Shown piece by piece: positions 21,303 to 30,082 of a stretch of DNA of 43,311 nt (position 1 is the stretch's first letter; every line of letters starts with the position of its first letter). Where the stretch lies: the IMG/VR virus record IMGVR_UViG_3300010401_000017, positions 1 through 43,311 of that record; one strand, given 5' to 3'. The DNA is from a virus. A program made the translations under genes and the position numbers. The notes beneath the pieces were generated by a model. It saw nothing but the letters and a program-made list of their open reading frames with translations. It made no database searches and was not told where the DNA came from.

Positions 21303-22763
21303 ATGGATTTCTTAGACCTCAAATCACGATATCGAAAAGATGTAGACTATCCTGAACGCACATACGATCTGCAAATGTATCGTCGTGTTCTTGATGGGAC
21401 GCTTTACGATGTTTTGAAATATCCGTTTTATCAAAACTTTCATGATTTAGGTAGTCAGAGAGAACCTATTAGTTTGTCGGAGCGACGTCCATCCGTTCGT
21501 TATCGATTAGCAAAAGTTGTTGTTGATAATGTTGTCTCACTTCTGTTTGGTGAAGGACGTTTTCCTGTTGCAAATGTGAGTGATGAAAATACAAAAGATA
21601 AATTAGCACTAATAGAAAACGGAACTAACTTGCGTTACAAAATGATGCAGGCTGCGGTGAGTGGTTCCGTTGGAAGTGCGGCTATCTTTTTTCGGTTGAT
21701 TAATGGAAAGCCATTTTTTGATTGTTTGTATACTGAATATCTAACACCTACTTATAATCCCCAAGATCCCGATGAGCTCATTTCAGTCAAACAAAAATAC
21801 AAAATCAGTGGAAATGATCTAAAACTAAAAGGGTATGAGAATATTGTAAAAGATGAATCTTATTGGTTTGTTCGTGAATGGACATCCGAAGAAGAAATAT
21901 TTTATATGCCGTATAAAGTATCTGAAACAAAACCATCTATAAAAGTAGATAAAATACGGTCTATAAAACATGGGTTAGGATTTGTTCCTATTGTATGGAT
22001 GAAGACCCCTGATCCATTGAATGAAATTGACGGAATGTGCTTGTTTAAAGATGCCATTGATACGAACATCGAATTAGACTATCAGATGAGCCAAGCAGGT
22101 CGTGGTTTAAAATATTCTAGCGAACCACTTTTGTTGATCAAGAATCCTGCGCTTAGTATGCAAGGGGAGATTGTATTGGGTGGCGGAAATGTAATTGAAG
22201 TAGATGAAGGCGGGGATGCTAAACATGTAGAAATCTCGGGAAATGCTACAGAAGCCGTGATTGCCTACGCGAATACCTTACGTGAAATCATTTTAGAGAA
22301 TATTCATGGTAACCGTTCGCGCCCTGAGAAGATGACAACGGTTCAGTCCGGACGTGCAATGGAAATGATGAATCTGCCATTAGTATGGCTTGCTGATAAA
22401 CTACGTATTAGCTTTGGCGAGATGGGATTAAAGAAAGTATTTAAGATGTTACTGAAAGCAAATCAAACACAAGAGTTCATTATCTGTGGCGAACGTGTTC
22501 CAAAAGGAACATTAAAATACGATGAAAACATAAGTCTTAAATGGCCTCATTGGTTTGCAGCTACCGCCGATGATAGATTCAAAGAAGCCAATACGGTTAA
22601 GATGCTAAAAGATGCAAACATCATGTCTACCGAAACCGCGGTAGCAACAATCGCTGATGAATATGATATAATTGACATTGAGCATGAATTGGATAAAATA
22701 GAAGCAGATAAACAAGAATTAATGAATCAACAACCACAAATCAAAGAAGTTATTAATGCCTAG
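21303..22763 (+). CDS. Portal protein
   Basis: The 486-aa protein follows the terminase block. It shows portal features: an early segment DYPERTYDLQMYRRVLDGTL, RYRLAKVVVDNVVSLLFGEG, a central FVPIVWMKTPDPLNEIDG, and the helical SGRAMEMMNLPLVWLADKLR near residues 355-375. It would form the dodecameric channel at the capsid vertex. The length is usual for long-tailed-phage portals. No head protease gene lies between it and the capsid gene. Confidence 0.85.
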   Translation: MDFLDLKSRYRKDVDYPERTYDLQMYRRVLDGTLYDVLKYPFYQNFHDLGSQREPISLSERRPSVRYRLAKVVVDNVVSLLFGEGRFPVANVSDENTKDKLALIENGTNLRYKMMQAAVSGSVGSAAIFFRLINGKPFFDCLYTEYLTPTYNPQDPDELISVKQKYKISGNDLKLKGYENIVKDESYWFVREWTSEEEIFYMPYKVSETKPSIKVDKIRSIKHGLGFVPIVWMKTPDPLNEIDGMCLFKDAIDTNIELDYQMSQAGRGLKYSSEPLLLIKNPALSMQGEIVLGGGNVIEVDEGGDAKHVEISGNATEAVIAYANTLREIILENIHGNRSRPEKMTTVQSGRAMEMMNLPLVWLADKLRISFGEMGLKKVFKMLLKANQTQEFIICGERVPKGTLKYDENISLKWPHWFAATADDRFKEANTVKMLKDANIMSTETAVATIADEYDIIDIEHELDKIEADKQELMNQQPQIKEVINA

Positions 22764-22771
22764 GGGTATAC

Positions 22772-23320
22772 ATGTCAGAAGAAATGATTGAGACAGAGAT
22801 AGCGGATGCGTCTCCTGTGCTTGACTCAGAAACAGTAGACAGTAAGTACTTAGAAGATTTGAAGAAAGATAATATCAAATGGCGTACTCGCGCAAAAGAA
22901 AATCGCGATGCAGCGAAAAAATTTGAAGAAGTAGAAAGTAGATTAAAAGAAACCGAATCAAAAGCTGAACTTGCGATGAAGCAAGCATCTGAACACAGAG
23001 CATTAGCAGATAGACGATTGATTGATGCTGAGATAAAATCAGTCGCAACAGAACTAGGATTAAAGAAGTTGGAGTATGCAAAGTTGGCTGATTTGAATCA
23101 AGTCAAGTTAACAGATAGTGGTGATGTCCAAGGTGTGAGGGAAATGTTGCTTAATTTGAAAGCGCAGGATCCTGACCTATTTAAACTACCAACCACTTCC
23201 AATACTTCTTTTTCTCCACAAGAGATAAAACCAGTAGTTCAAAGCAATAACTTGTCTGATGTTAAAACAATGTCAGATTTTAATAGAGCTAAAGAAGAGT
23301 GGCTTCAGTCACTTTCTTAA
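22772..23320 (+). CDS. Head scaffolding protein
   Basis: The 182-aa acidic, coiled-coil protein (DLKKDNIKWRTRAKENRDAA, KFEEVESRLKETESKAELAM) sits between portal and major capsid, the standard scaffold place. A basic helical end (FNRAKEEWLQSLS) could bind coat protein. It has no protease residues. It would guide procapsid assembly and then leave. Confidence 0.8.
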   Translation: MSEEMIETEIADASPVLDSETVDSKYLEDLKKDNIKWRTRAKENRDAAKKFEEVESRLKETESKAELAMKQASEHRALADRRLIDAEIKSVATELGLKKLEYAKLADLNQVKLTDSGDVQGVREMLLNLKAQDPDLFKLPTTSNTSFSPQEIKPVVQSNNLSDVKTMSDFNRAKEEWLQSLS

Positions 23321-23393
23321 ATTTAAAAATCTTAATTGACGCGATGCAGTTAAGATAGAGTCCTTGTCCACAATCGCTTTTGGTACGTGATGG

Positions 23394-23419
23394 CCAAAGG
23401 TTTATTTATAAACTTTTGG
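23394..23419 (+). promoter_or_regulatory. Long hairpin ahead of the major capsid gene, touching its SD
   Basis: CCAAAGGTTTAT (23394-23405) pairs with ATAAACTTTTGG (23408-23419), one G-T wobble. The GGAG used as ribosome site (23418-23421) begins in the last two paired bases. The hairpin could protect the capsid mRNA 5' end or regulate its translation. TTGACG at 23336 may belong to a weak promoter upstream, but no -10 at proper spacing is convincing. Confidence 0.6.
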
Positions 23420-23430
23420 AGATTACTACC

Positions 23431-24789
23431 ATGTCTATCGCAAATTTTCCTGCGAATTTATCAATTGCAATTCAGCAAAACTACCTAAAACGCGCATTCG
23501 AACTTTCTTTGATGGCGGAATTGGGATATCGAGATTTAGCTTCCAAAGAAACATTTCTAAACAATATTGGTGAAACTATCACCAGAACGCGGCCTGGCTT
23601 ATTGGCTGCTGTAACAACCGCATTGAATCCTGCCTCTATTACTAACCTTGATGATGGCTTATCACCAACAACTTGGTCAGTGGAACAATATGTTCTCTCT
23701 ATCAACGAATATGCACAAACGATGGATTTGAACATCGTGGGTAATATGGTTGGTATTGCCGATCAGTTTGTTCAAAATGCTTCGCGACTAGGTGAATCTT
23801 CAAGACGTTCTTTGGACTTCTTGGCACGTAACACCTTGTTGAATGCCTACATGGGCGGAAATACACGCGTTACTGCAACTCTTGGCGCTCCTGGCGTTAC
23901 GATTGCTGTAGATGATATTCGTGGATTCCAATATGTGATCCCAACTTCTGGATCAGACACTGGTCGTCAAGTTCCCGTGAGCAACACTAACACAATGGCA
24001 GTTTCAGTTAATGGAACTACCTATACATTGGTTGCTGCAACTGCGGATGTTTCCAATACAACTACTGTTATCTTCCCAGGATCAAGCAGCGGAAACGGTA
24101 TCTCCGGCACATTAACATTCAGTGCTAACGTTTCTACTACTAATGGTACTGCAGGAAATGCTGTAGTCAGTGCATTCGCTCCAAGTGTTATTCGAGCAGG
24201 AAATGCTGCTACCACGAATGCACTTATCAGTTCCAATATCATTACCCTTAACGATATCCGTAAAGCGGTTACTGTTCTGCGTAACAACGCAGTTCCTGAT
24301 ATGGGAGAGGGTAATTATATGGCTATCGTTTCTCCTCAGACATTCCAAGAACTCTATCAAGATTCAGAATTCCAGATTCTGTTCCGTGGTACCGAGTTCA
24401 AGTCTCAGGAATACAGAAACTTCTGGGTATCTCAAGCGTTAGGCGTCAGCATTGCAGTAACAAACTTAGCGCCTATTCAAAGTTTGAACAGCTTGAATAT
24501 TCAACGTTCTATTATTGCTGGTAAAGACGTTCTTATCGAAGCTAAGTTTGCTGGAATGAAAGCGATTCTTGAACAGAAATATAGCGGGGAAATCCATGAT
24601 GTTACCGAAAAGAATGACGTCATGATGGTTACTCGTACACCGTTAGACCGTTTGAAACAAATTGTAGCTCAATCTTGGTTCTTCGTAGGGGGATGGACAG
24701 CTCCAACTGACCAAACGGCTAGCTCAACTTACATCCCAACAGCATCGAATGCTTACTACAAACGAGCTGTCATTATTGAGCATGCATAA
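23431..24789 (+). CDS. Major capsid protein
   Basis: I start at the ATG at 23431, right after GGAGATTACTACC; an earlier in-frame GTG at 23380 lies upstream of the hairpin and is unlikely. The 452-aa protein has MSIANFPANLSIAIQQNYLK, a central Thr/Ser/Ala-rich insertion (residues about 155-260) and a C-terminal part with DVMMVTRTPLDRLKQIV. Size, position after scaffold and its own 5' hairpin all point to the coat protein, likely with the HK97 fold. Confidence 0.82.
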   Translation: MSIANFPANLSIAIQQNYLKRAFELSLMAELGYRDLASKETFLNNIGETITRTRPGLLAAVTTALNPASITNLDDGLSPTTWSVEQYVLSINEYAQTMDLNIVGNMVGIADQFVQNASRLGESSRRSLDFLARNTLLNAYMGGNTRVTATLGAPGVTIAVDDIRGFQYVIPTSGSDTGRQVPVSNTNTMAVSVNGTTYTLVAATADVSNTTTVIFPGSSSGNGISGTLTFSANVSTTNGTAGNAVVSAFAPSVIRAGNAATTNALISSNIITLNDIRKAVTVLRNNAVPDMGEGNYMAIVSPQTFQELYQDSEFQILFRGTEFKSQEYRNFWVSQALGVSIAVTNLAPIQSLNSLNIQRSIIAGKDVLIEAKFAGMKAILEQKYSGEIHDVTEKNDVMMVTRTPLDRLKQIVAQSWFFVGGWTAPTDQTASSTYIPTASNAYYKRAVIIEHA

Positions 24790-25025
24790 TGTCAAAGAAA
24801 AAGAATGAGGTGGAAGGTGGTGATAACGATACGGTTTCACCACAAGTCACTGATGAAATAGGTGAGAAACAAGTGGTGGTGGAAATGCTAGAACCCTTTC
24901 TGTTGTTCGTCTCTGGTTATCAACCCAGAGGGGTTTATCTTCAGAAAGGGCAATCTATCTCACTAACCGAGCTCGATGTTCACAATTTAACTGTTCAAAG
25001 GGCGCAATTTAAAATAATTGAGTAA
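24789..25025 (+). CDS. Hypothetical head-tail region protein (78 aa)
   Basis: TAATG overlap with the capsid gene. The N-terminus is Lys/Glu-rich (MSKKKNEVEGGDN) and the C-terminus is more hydrophobic with YLQKGQSISLTELDVHNL. It could be a small head decoration or connector subunit. There is no family evidence. Confidence 0.6.
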   Translation: MSKKKNEVEGGDNDTVSPQVTDEIGEKQVVVEMLEPFLLFVSGYQPRGVYLQKGQSISLTELDVHNLTVQRAQFKIIE

Positions 25026-25030
25026 TTCTA

Positions 25031-25411
25031 ATGGCCTTTACATCCGTCGAGAAAGTTCAAATACGAAAGTATTGCGGGTATATGGCCTTTGGAAGTACGC
25101 CGATTCCTAACTTTGCGTGGCGATACAGTGTGAATTATGGAGATTTAGAGTTTCGAATCTCCAATATGTCTTCTGATGAAGAAGATCAGGTTAGGTCTGT
25201 ATTTTTAACCAATCTAATATTACTCGAAGCCGATATTCCCGCTACGAGAGACAATATTGATACGGCACAAGCGGCCGTGTGGTATCGGAATAAGAATGAA
25301 TTACGTGAAAGATGGGCAATTTACGATGATTGGCGAAGACGTCTATGCGATTTCATCGGATGTGAATGTGGGCCAGCATTAGTTAAGCGTGGCTTGAGGA
25401 TTGTGGCTTAA
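25031..25411 (+). CDS. Head-tail connector (head completion) protein
   Basis: The 126-aa helical protein (TSVEKVQIRKYCGYMAFG, then IDTAQAAVWYRNKNELRERW) has the length, helix content and position of the adaptor that sits below the portal. Small phage connectors often start with T..(E/R)..Q(I/V)R.Y(L/C)G, as here. It overlaps the next gene by TAATG. Confidence 0.65.
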   Translation: MAFTSVEKVQIRKYCGYMAFGSTPIPNFAWRYSVNYGDLEFRISNMSSDEEDQVRSVFLTNLILLEADIPATRDNIDTAQAAVWYRNKNELRERWAIYDDWRRRLCDFIGCECGPALVKRGLRIVA

Positions 25412-26052
25412 TGGATGGCATAAAAGCACAGTCGAAGATTTATAAAGGTTACGCCATAGCCGCCAAAAAAATAGGATTGGTATACAACCAATATCGTTCA
25501 ACAACTGGTATTGACCCGATAGTAATAGGAAATCTTATTTCTAGTACGTTCTACGCCAGTTTTAATGTGTCTTGGGATTACATGAAGGCCAGTAAATATG
25601 GGAATGCCATTTTCCAATGCGTGGCTGACGGGCGTGTTTTACAGGTAGGCGACTACTTAGTCGATTCAAGTAAGACATGGTTCATTATAGGAATGGAGCA
25701 CCTTCTTCCAATTCTAGCGGTTGAATGCAATGCAACCGCTACTATAGAACGGCCAACCCAGTCTACCGCAAAAGGATTTGTTGGCTATGCTGGGTATGTG
25801 CCAGGGAATGGAACAGTCGTAATGCAGAATATCCCTATTTCCTTGTTAATTGACGGAAGAGGTAGGGAAAACCCTAATAAACTTCCGATGGATTCGACAT
25901 GGGGAAGGTGGTTGATATTGATGCCATTTCTCGGAAATGTACAAATTAAAGTCGGCGATATGATGAAGGTTGGGACAGACCTTTACATCGTTGATAGCAA
26001 TGAATTAACAGAATTTGGATGGCGAATACGGGCTAAACGGACAATTGTGTAA
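25411..26052 (+). CDS. Neck / head-tail joining structural protein (213 aa)
   Basis: It lies between the connector and tail genes, coupled on both sides by TAATG. The protein is beta-rich (GRVLQVGDYLVDSSKTWFII, MMKVGTDLYIVDSNELTEFG). I have seen similar proteins in this place in myoviruses without an assigned name. It probably forms the stopper or neck ring (inference). Confidence 0.6.
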   Translation: MDGIKAQSKIYKGYAIAAKKIGLVYNQYRSTTGIDPIVIGNLISSTFYASFNVSWDYMKASKYGNAIFQCVADGRVLQVGDYLVDSSKTWFIIGMEHLLPILAVECNATATIERPTQSTAKGFVGYAGYVPGNGTVVMQNIPISLLIDGRGRENPNKLPMDSTWGRWLILMPFLGNVQIKVGDMMKVGTDLYIVDSNELTEFGWRIRAKRTIV

Positions 26053-26852
26053 TGGCTGATCTTTCGGATGTCTTAACAGCCCTAGGTAATCTGGTTCAAT
26101 CCTATGTGTATCCTAATGGCACCTCATCAGCTTCTGTAGCTGGGGTAGATATAACTATTGAAAGCGGCTGGCCGATTCCCAATTCATTGGATACGGCATT
26201 AGCAGCAGGAAAAGCGCACGTTTCTATTTTTCCAACGCCTGTTTCACATGAAACACCATTATTTTTAAGAGAATGGCAAACATCTTCTATAGCAACACCA
26301 ACATTAACAGCGGTAGTTGCGAGTAACACAATAACAATCGGTGGCACCGTTTCACTACCGCAAGCGGTTATGGCGGTAGTGAATGAGATTGGCTATTCAT
26401 ACCGCGTTGTTCTCGGTGATACGTTAACAACAATAGCAACGAACTTAGCGGCTTTAATCCCTAATGCGACGTCTTTTGGAGCCGTTATCACGATTACGAA
26501 TGTTCACAGTATTAGAACTTCCATCATTGTAGCGGCAGTTAACTCGATGGAAGTAAATAGGATGGAACAGTTTTTTTGGCTCATTATTCATGCACCAACT
26601 CCTGTGATCCGAGATGCCATTGGCCGAGCGTTGAATTCAAATTTTAGTTATTTGATTAGTTTTCCACTGGCTGACAATACGGTTGCTATGAACTGGGCGA
26701 TTAAAGATGACCCCACAGACCAGCTAGAAGAAACGAGACTTTACAAAAGAACGCTTCAGTTAAAAATAAGTTATCCAATAACTGTCACACAAAACACCAA
26801 TACCTTAGGCGACGTTTACGTCAATTCGATAGAGATACAACATGGCGATTAA
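26052..26852 (+). CDS. Probable tail terminator or neck protein (266 aa)
   Basis: The protein opens MADLSDVLTALGNLVQSYVY and continues with a Thr/Val/Ala-rich middle that includes a LysM-like hydrophobic patch (YRVVLGDTLTTIATNLAALI, residues about 117-136). This may be a short glycan-binding or structural segment. The location just before the sheath and the C-terminal (KISYPITVTQNTN) suggest a tail terminator. The identity is inferred from order. Confidence 0.55.
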   Translation: MADLSDVLTALGNLVQSYVYPNGTSSASVAGVDITIESGWPIPNSLDTALAAGKAHVSIFPTPVSHETPLFLREWQTSSIATPTLTAVVASNTITIGGTVSLPQAVMAVVNEIGYSYRVVLGDTLTTIATNLAALIPNATSFGAVITITNVHSIRTSIIVAAVNSMEVNRMEQFFWLIIHAPTPVIRDAIGRALNSNFSYLISFPLADNTVAMNWAIKDDPTDQLEETRLYKRTLQLKISYPITVTQNTNTLGDVYVNSIEIQHGD

Positions 26853-27012
26853 AAAACAAGGAAATGAGTTAGGTTACAAACTCGTCGTGCGTTCACCTTT
26901 TAATCATTATCAAAGAGGGGATGAGATTTTGGATGTAACTGAAATCAAAGCAATTCTGGAAAGTCCAGCCAGTCTTAGTGTGGTTAAGGTCTCTACTTCA
27001 ACCGAAGAGTAA
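26842..27012 (+). CDS. Small hypothetical protein before the sheath (56 aa)
   Basis: The ATG lies 11 bases inside the end of the previous gene. The product is MAIKKQGNELGYKLVVRSPF, then a segment YQRGDEILDVTEIKAILES. Small proteins like this occur between neck and sheath genes. Its stop lies 6 bases before the sheath ATG. The function is unknown. Confidence 0.6.
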   Translation: MAIKKQGNELGYKLVVRSPFNHYQRGDEILDVTEIKAILESPASLSVVKVSTSTEE

Positions 27013-27018
27013 AAAACT

Positions 27019-28581
27019 ATGTCTATTGTTTATCAGGGTACAACAAATTTAAACGTAGTAGGCATTCCTAATGCGTATGTTCAGATTGTTCCTCCTAATA
27101 TTCCTATTCAAGGCGTTGAAACCGATATCATAGGAATTGTCGGAACTGCGATAGGCGGCCCAACTAATTCTCCTTTTGTCGGGAGTTACCAAGATTGTTT
27201 GAATATGTTTGGTACTCCTCAAAATTCTACTTTCGATTTAATGACCCAAGCCATGCTTTGCAATATGCAAGGCGCAAACAACTTTCGTATTGTCCGTGTT
27301 ACAGACGGTACAGATGTAGCAGCTACTGTCAATTTGTTAGATACCGCACCCGCAACAGGAGCAGTTTTAACATCTAAGTATACTGGTACTTTAGGGAATA
27401 ATCTTCGTGCAGTTATCAGTGCTGGAACAAGCACTATTACTGGCACACTGACTTATAAGCTAACTGTTTATGTCCTAGGCGGCTTAACTGAGGTTTTCGA
27501 TAATATCGGTGGTACAGGAGCAACTTTTTGGACGAACTTAGTAAATGCGGTGAACTTAGGTCAATCGGGAATTCGGGGTCCGTCCAATTTAGTAGTTGCA
27601 ACCGATAGTACTGGAACGGCAGCTCCTGCATTGTCTTCTTACTCCTTGGCGGGAGGAACCACCGGAAACAGTGGTGTGACCTCTACAACCTTAATTGGTG
27701 CGGATGGTCTAACGCGCACCGGTATGTATGCTCTGCGAAATAGTGGAGCAAGTCTTGGACTACTTGCTGACTTAACCGATACGACTAAATGGTCAGTCGT
27801 TGATTCCTTTTCGCGTAGCACATTTATTTACTTTGGTCTTCCTGGTGCTATTGGACAGCAAGATACTATCTCTACGGCTGTCACTAATCTTCAGGGAGTT
27901 GGTATTGATGATCCGACCATTTTCGTGATGTTAGGAGATTGGTTATATTTCAATGATCCTTACAACAATATTACACGATTAGGAAGTCCTGCAGCTTTTA
28001 GACAAGGACTGTTGGCTAATCTTTTACCAAATGATTCTGCTCAAAATAAACCGCTATACGGAATAGTTGCTAGTCAAAAATCTCAGGAACACAAAAAGTA
28101 TTCAGATGCTGAGCTTTCTGCTCTTAATACAGGCCGTATTGACGTTATTGCGAATCCTGAGCCTGCTGGGAATATTTGGGCATCTCGCTTGGGGATTAAT
28201 ACCAGTAGCAATCCTTATTCTAATCGGGATAACTATCCTAGGATGAACTTCTACTTAGCCAATTCCATGCTTGGATTCTTGGGTAAATATATTGGTCGTC
28301 CTTACAGTGTGTCCCTTGTTGATCAAGCCAATGCTGAACTCAACTCGTTCTATCAACAACTACAGTCTTCTCAGATGATTGTTGGCTATAACGTGAAAAT
28401 GGATACACCTGATAAAGCGGGCACAAATAATCCACAAGCACGTATTGATCTTGGGTTTTTGCAAGCTGATATTCAAGTTCAATTAGCTGCAATCATCGTT
28501 AACTTTGTTGTGAACTTGGATGCTAATCAAGGTGTACAGATTTCTTTTACTACATCTCCACGAGCAGGTCTTAATCAATAA
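27019..28581 (+). CDS. Contractile tail sheath protein
   Basis: The 520-aa protein starts MSIVYQGTTNLNVVGIPNAY and carries sheath-type sequence: TDIIGIVGTAIGGPTNSPF, a beta-rich central insertion (residues about 100-200), and C-terminal NPQARIDLGFLQADIQVQLA. The presence of a sheath and adjacent tube gene makes this a myovirus. It surrounds the tube and contracts to drive injection. It contains many Ser/Thr/Gly residues in exposed insertions. Confidence 0.9.
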   Translation: MSIVYQGTTNLNVVGIPNAYVQIVPPNIPIQGVETDIIGIVGTAIGGPTNSPFVGSYQDCLNMFGTPQNSTFDLMTQAMLCNMQGANNFRIVRVTDGTDVAATVNLLDTAPATGAVLTSKYTGTLGNNLRAVISAGTSTITGTLTYKLTVYVLGGLTEVFDNIGGTGATFWTNLVNAVNLGQSGIRGPSNLVVATDSTGTAAPALSSYSLAGGTTGNSGVTSTTLIGADGLTRTGMYALRNSGASLGLLADLTDTTKWSVVDSFSRSTFIYFGLPGAIGQQDTISTAVTNLQGVGIDDPTIFVMLGDWLYFNDPYNNITRLGSPAAFRQGLLANLLPNDSAQNKPLYGIVASQKSQEHKKYSDAELSALNTGRIDVIANPEPAGNIWASRLGINTSSNPYSNRDNYPRMNFYLANSMLGFLGKYIGRPYSVSLVDQANAELNSFYQQLQSSQMIVGYNVKMDTPDKAGTNNPQARIDLGFLQADIQVQLAAIIVNFVVNLDANQGVQISFTTSPRAGLNQ

Positions 28582-28592
28582 GAGGAATTACC

Positions 28593-29027
28593 ATGGCATT
28601 AGACGGATTAATATCAGGCGCGTCGACACGACTTGTTATCAGCGATCCTGTAGAAGGAGTCATCCCAATTCTGTACTTGAAATCCTTCAGTGCACATGAA
28701 GGTTCTCGTATTGTTCCTGACATCTTAATGGATGGAACGGTAAGACTGCCTAAACTGTTTGAAACATGGCATGGTGATATTACTCTTGCTCGTGGAAACG
28801 CTGTCTTTGATAGTTACATTGCGCGCCAAGCCGCACTTTACTACACAACACAGAATGAAGTGTTAGCTAATCTTTATCAAACGATTACCGAACAAGATGG
28901 CTCAACCACACAGATTCAGTACAATCGTGTCCAGTTTGTGATCGAAAACGCAGGCGATTTCTCTGGAGCGGAAATCGTTAATTACTCCATCTCATGGATA
29001 GCGGCTAATCGACAGGTCATCACTTAA
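28593..29027 (+). CDS. Tail tube protein
   Basis: The 144-aa protein after the sheath (SD GAGGAATTACC) has the beta-rich layout of tube subunits (LVISDPVEGVIPILYLKSF, ... NRVQFVIENAGDFSGAEIVN). Length and order match P2-type FII-like tubes. It polymerises into the inner tube through which DNA passes. Confidence 0.85.
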   Translation: MALDGLISGASTRLVISDPVEGVIPILYLKSFSAHEGSRIVPDILMDGTVRLPKLFETWHGDITLARGNAVFDSYIARQAALYYTTQNEVLANLYQTITEQDGSTTQIQYNRVQFVIENAGDFSGAEIVNYSISWIAANRQVIT

Positions 29028-29028
29028 T

Positions 29029-29409
29029 ATGTCCGAAAATAAAGAAAGTAAACCTACTTCTAACAATATTTATGATGGAAAAGTTATCACAGATAGTTTG
29101 GGAAGAAAGTTAAAATTAAGAAACGCAGGGTTGTTAGATGGTATGGACTTGCGTGAAGCGTTAGGTACAAAGGTATCTCATCCCACAAACGAGCAGTTAG
29201 CAGATAGAAGTTTGTACATTTCCATGATCGATGATTTTCTTCTTTCTCAGCCTCCGGCTAATTATGCGGAGTTTCGAGGAAACATCAAGAGAATCGGTGA
29301 TGAGGGTTTTAGTGCACTCTTCAAGTATGAGATGGAATGTGCAAATAATAACGAAAATAAAACACCTGAAGAAATTCAGAAAGAGGAGATTGAGAAAGTA
29401 AAAAAATAG
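29029..29409 (+). CDS. Tail assembly chaperone, short form
   Basis: The 126-aa protein lies between tube and tape measure, the normal place of the lambda G-like chaperone. It has an N-terminal part (NNIYDGKVITDSLGRKLKL) and a helical body, and ends KEEIEKVKK just before TAG. The zero-frame ending GTA AAA AAA TAG forms the classical A-AAA-AAA slippery heptamer. The protein binds the tape measure during tail assembly in known phages. Confidence 0.85.
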   Translation: MSENKESKPTSNNIYDGKVITDSLGRKLKLRNAGLLDGMDLREALGTKVSHPTNEQLADRSLYISMIDDFLLSQPPANYAEFRGNIKRIGDEGFSALFKYEMECANNNENKTPEEIQKEEIEKVKK

Positions 29410-29588
29410 TTAGCCATGTACCACTGAGATATGCACTTCAATTGGTTAAACATGGCTTGTCTGAAGATACTGCCTTTTCGCTTAGTCCTTCCAGACGGAT
29501 TGCCTATAATATTATCTTCGCTGAAATTGAAAATAACCAACAGTTCAATTTCTCCACCATGAAATTTGAAGAAAGGAAGGAGGAATAA
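29029..29588 (+). CDS. Tail assembly chaperone, -1 frameshift fusion (G-T type)
   Basis: At 29400-29406 the message reads A AAA AAA in the zero frame. A -1 slip continues ATA GTT AGC CAT GTA and stays open for 60 codons to TAA at 29586-29588, one base before the next gene's coding start. The extension (VSHVPLRYALQLVKHGLSED ... KFEERKEE) has normal coding character and is otherwise an unexplained gap of 178 bases. The 186-aa fusion corresponds to the lambda gpGT product. The TAA overlaps the next ATG (TAATG). Confidence 0.88.
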
Positions 29589-30082
29589 TGAGAAACTTTA
29601 CCCTCGATACTTTCGTTCAACATCTTGAAGACGTCGTTGCATCTTATCCGGTACGTGAAAAACTATTCTTGAAAGAAGTAGGGCATCTTGTTGAGAATGA
29701 GGCCAAGAAAAAGATCGGCCATCTTCAACCTGGATGGCAACCGCTTGCCGCAGCAACTATCGCCGATAAAGAAAAGAAAGGATATGACTTTAATTCTGAT
29801 CATAATCCTTTATATCGTGATGGTACTTTATTGCATTCGATAAAGTCCGGTGTCATGGGAAAAACAGTTGTTGTTGGCTCCTCAGAAGATACCGCTGTAT
29901 GGCAAGAAATGGGAACACACGGAAAGCATCCTATTCCTGCGCGTTCATTTTTGGGTAGTGCAATGTTCGAATCAAAAAATAAAATTCAACTTGGCATGAG
30001 AGAGTGGTTTGAAAATACAATTCAAAATAAAAAAGTTTCTACGAATGAATTAAGAACGCACGTGGAGACCTATCAACCATGA
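29588..30082 (+). CDS. Virion morphogenesis / tail completion protein
   Basis: The 164-aa protein contains LENEAKKKIG-like LVENEAKKKIGHLQPGWQPL, then NPLYRDGTLLHSIK and GTHGKHPIPARSFLG. The set L.D(T/G)G.L..SI and H..IPAR.FLG defines the HK97 gp10 / phage virion morphogenesis family, involved in tail completion. Unusually, the gene is between chaperone and tape measure instead of upstream of the sheath. Confidence 0.85.
   Translation: MRNFTLDTFVQHLEDVVASYPVREKLFLKEVGHLVENEAKKKIGHLQPGWQPLAAATIADKEKKGYDFNSDHNPLYRDGTLLHSIKSGVMGKTVVVGSSEDTAVWQEMGTHGKHPIPARSFLGSAMFESKNKIQLGMREWFENTIQNKKVSTNELRTHVETYQP

Noticed and set aside
23380-23430. N-terminal extension of the major capsid protein from a GTG
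   Set aside because: The extension would be coded by the hairpin region, and a strong SD precedes the ATG at 23431.
24021-24360. Antisense frames inside the major capsid gene, and similar antisense frames under sheath, spike and J-like genes
   Set aside because: They mirror the strong coding strand, have no SD and no recognisable products.
26400-26465. A LysM domain in the protein at 26052
   Set aside because: The YRVVLGDTLTTIATNLAALI stretch resembles part of LysM but the second half of the domain is absent; kept only as a remark.
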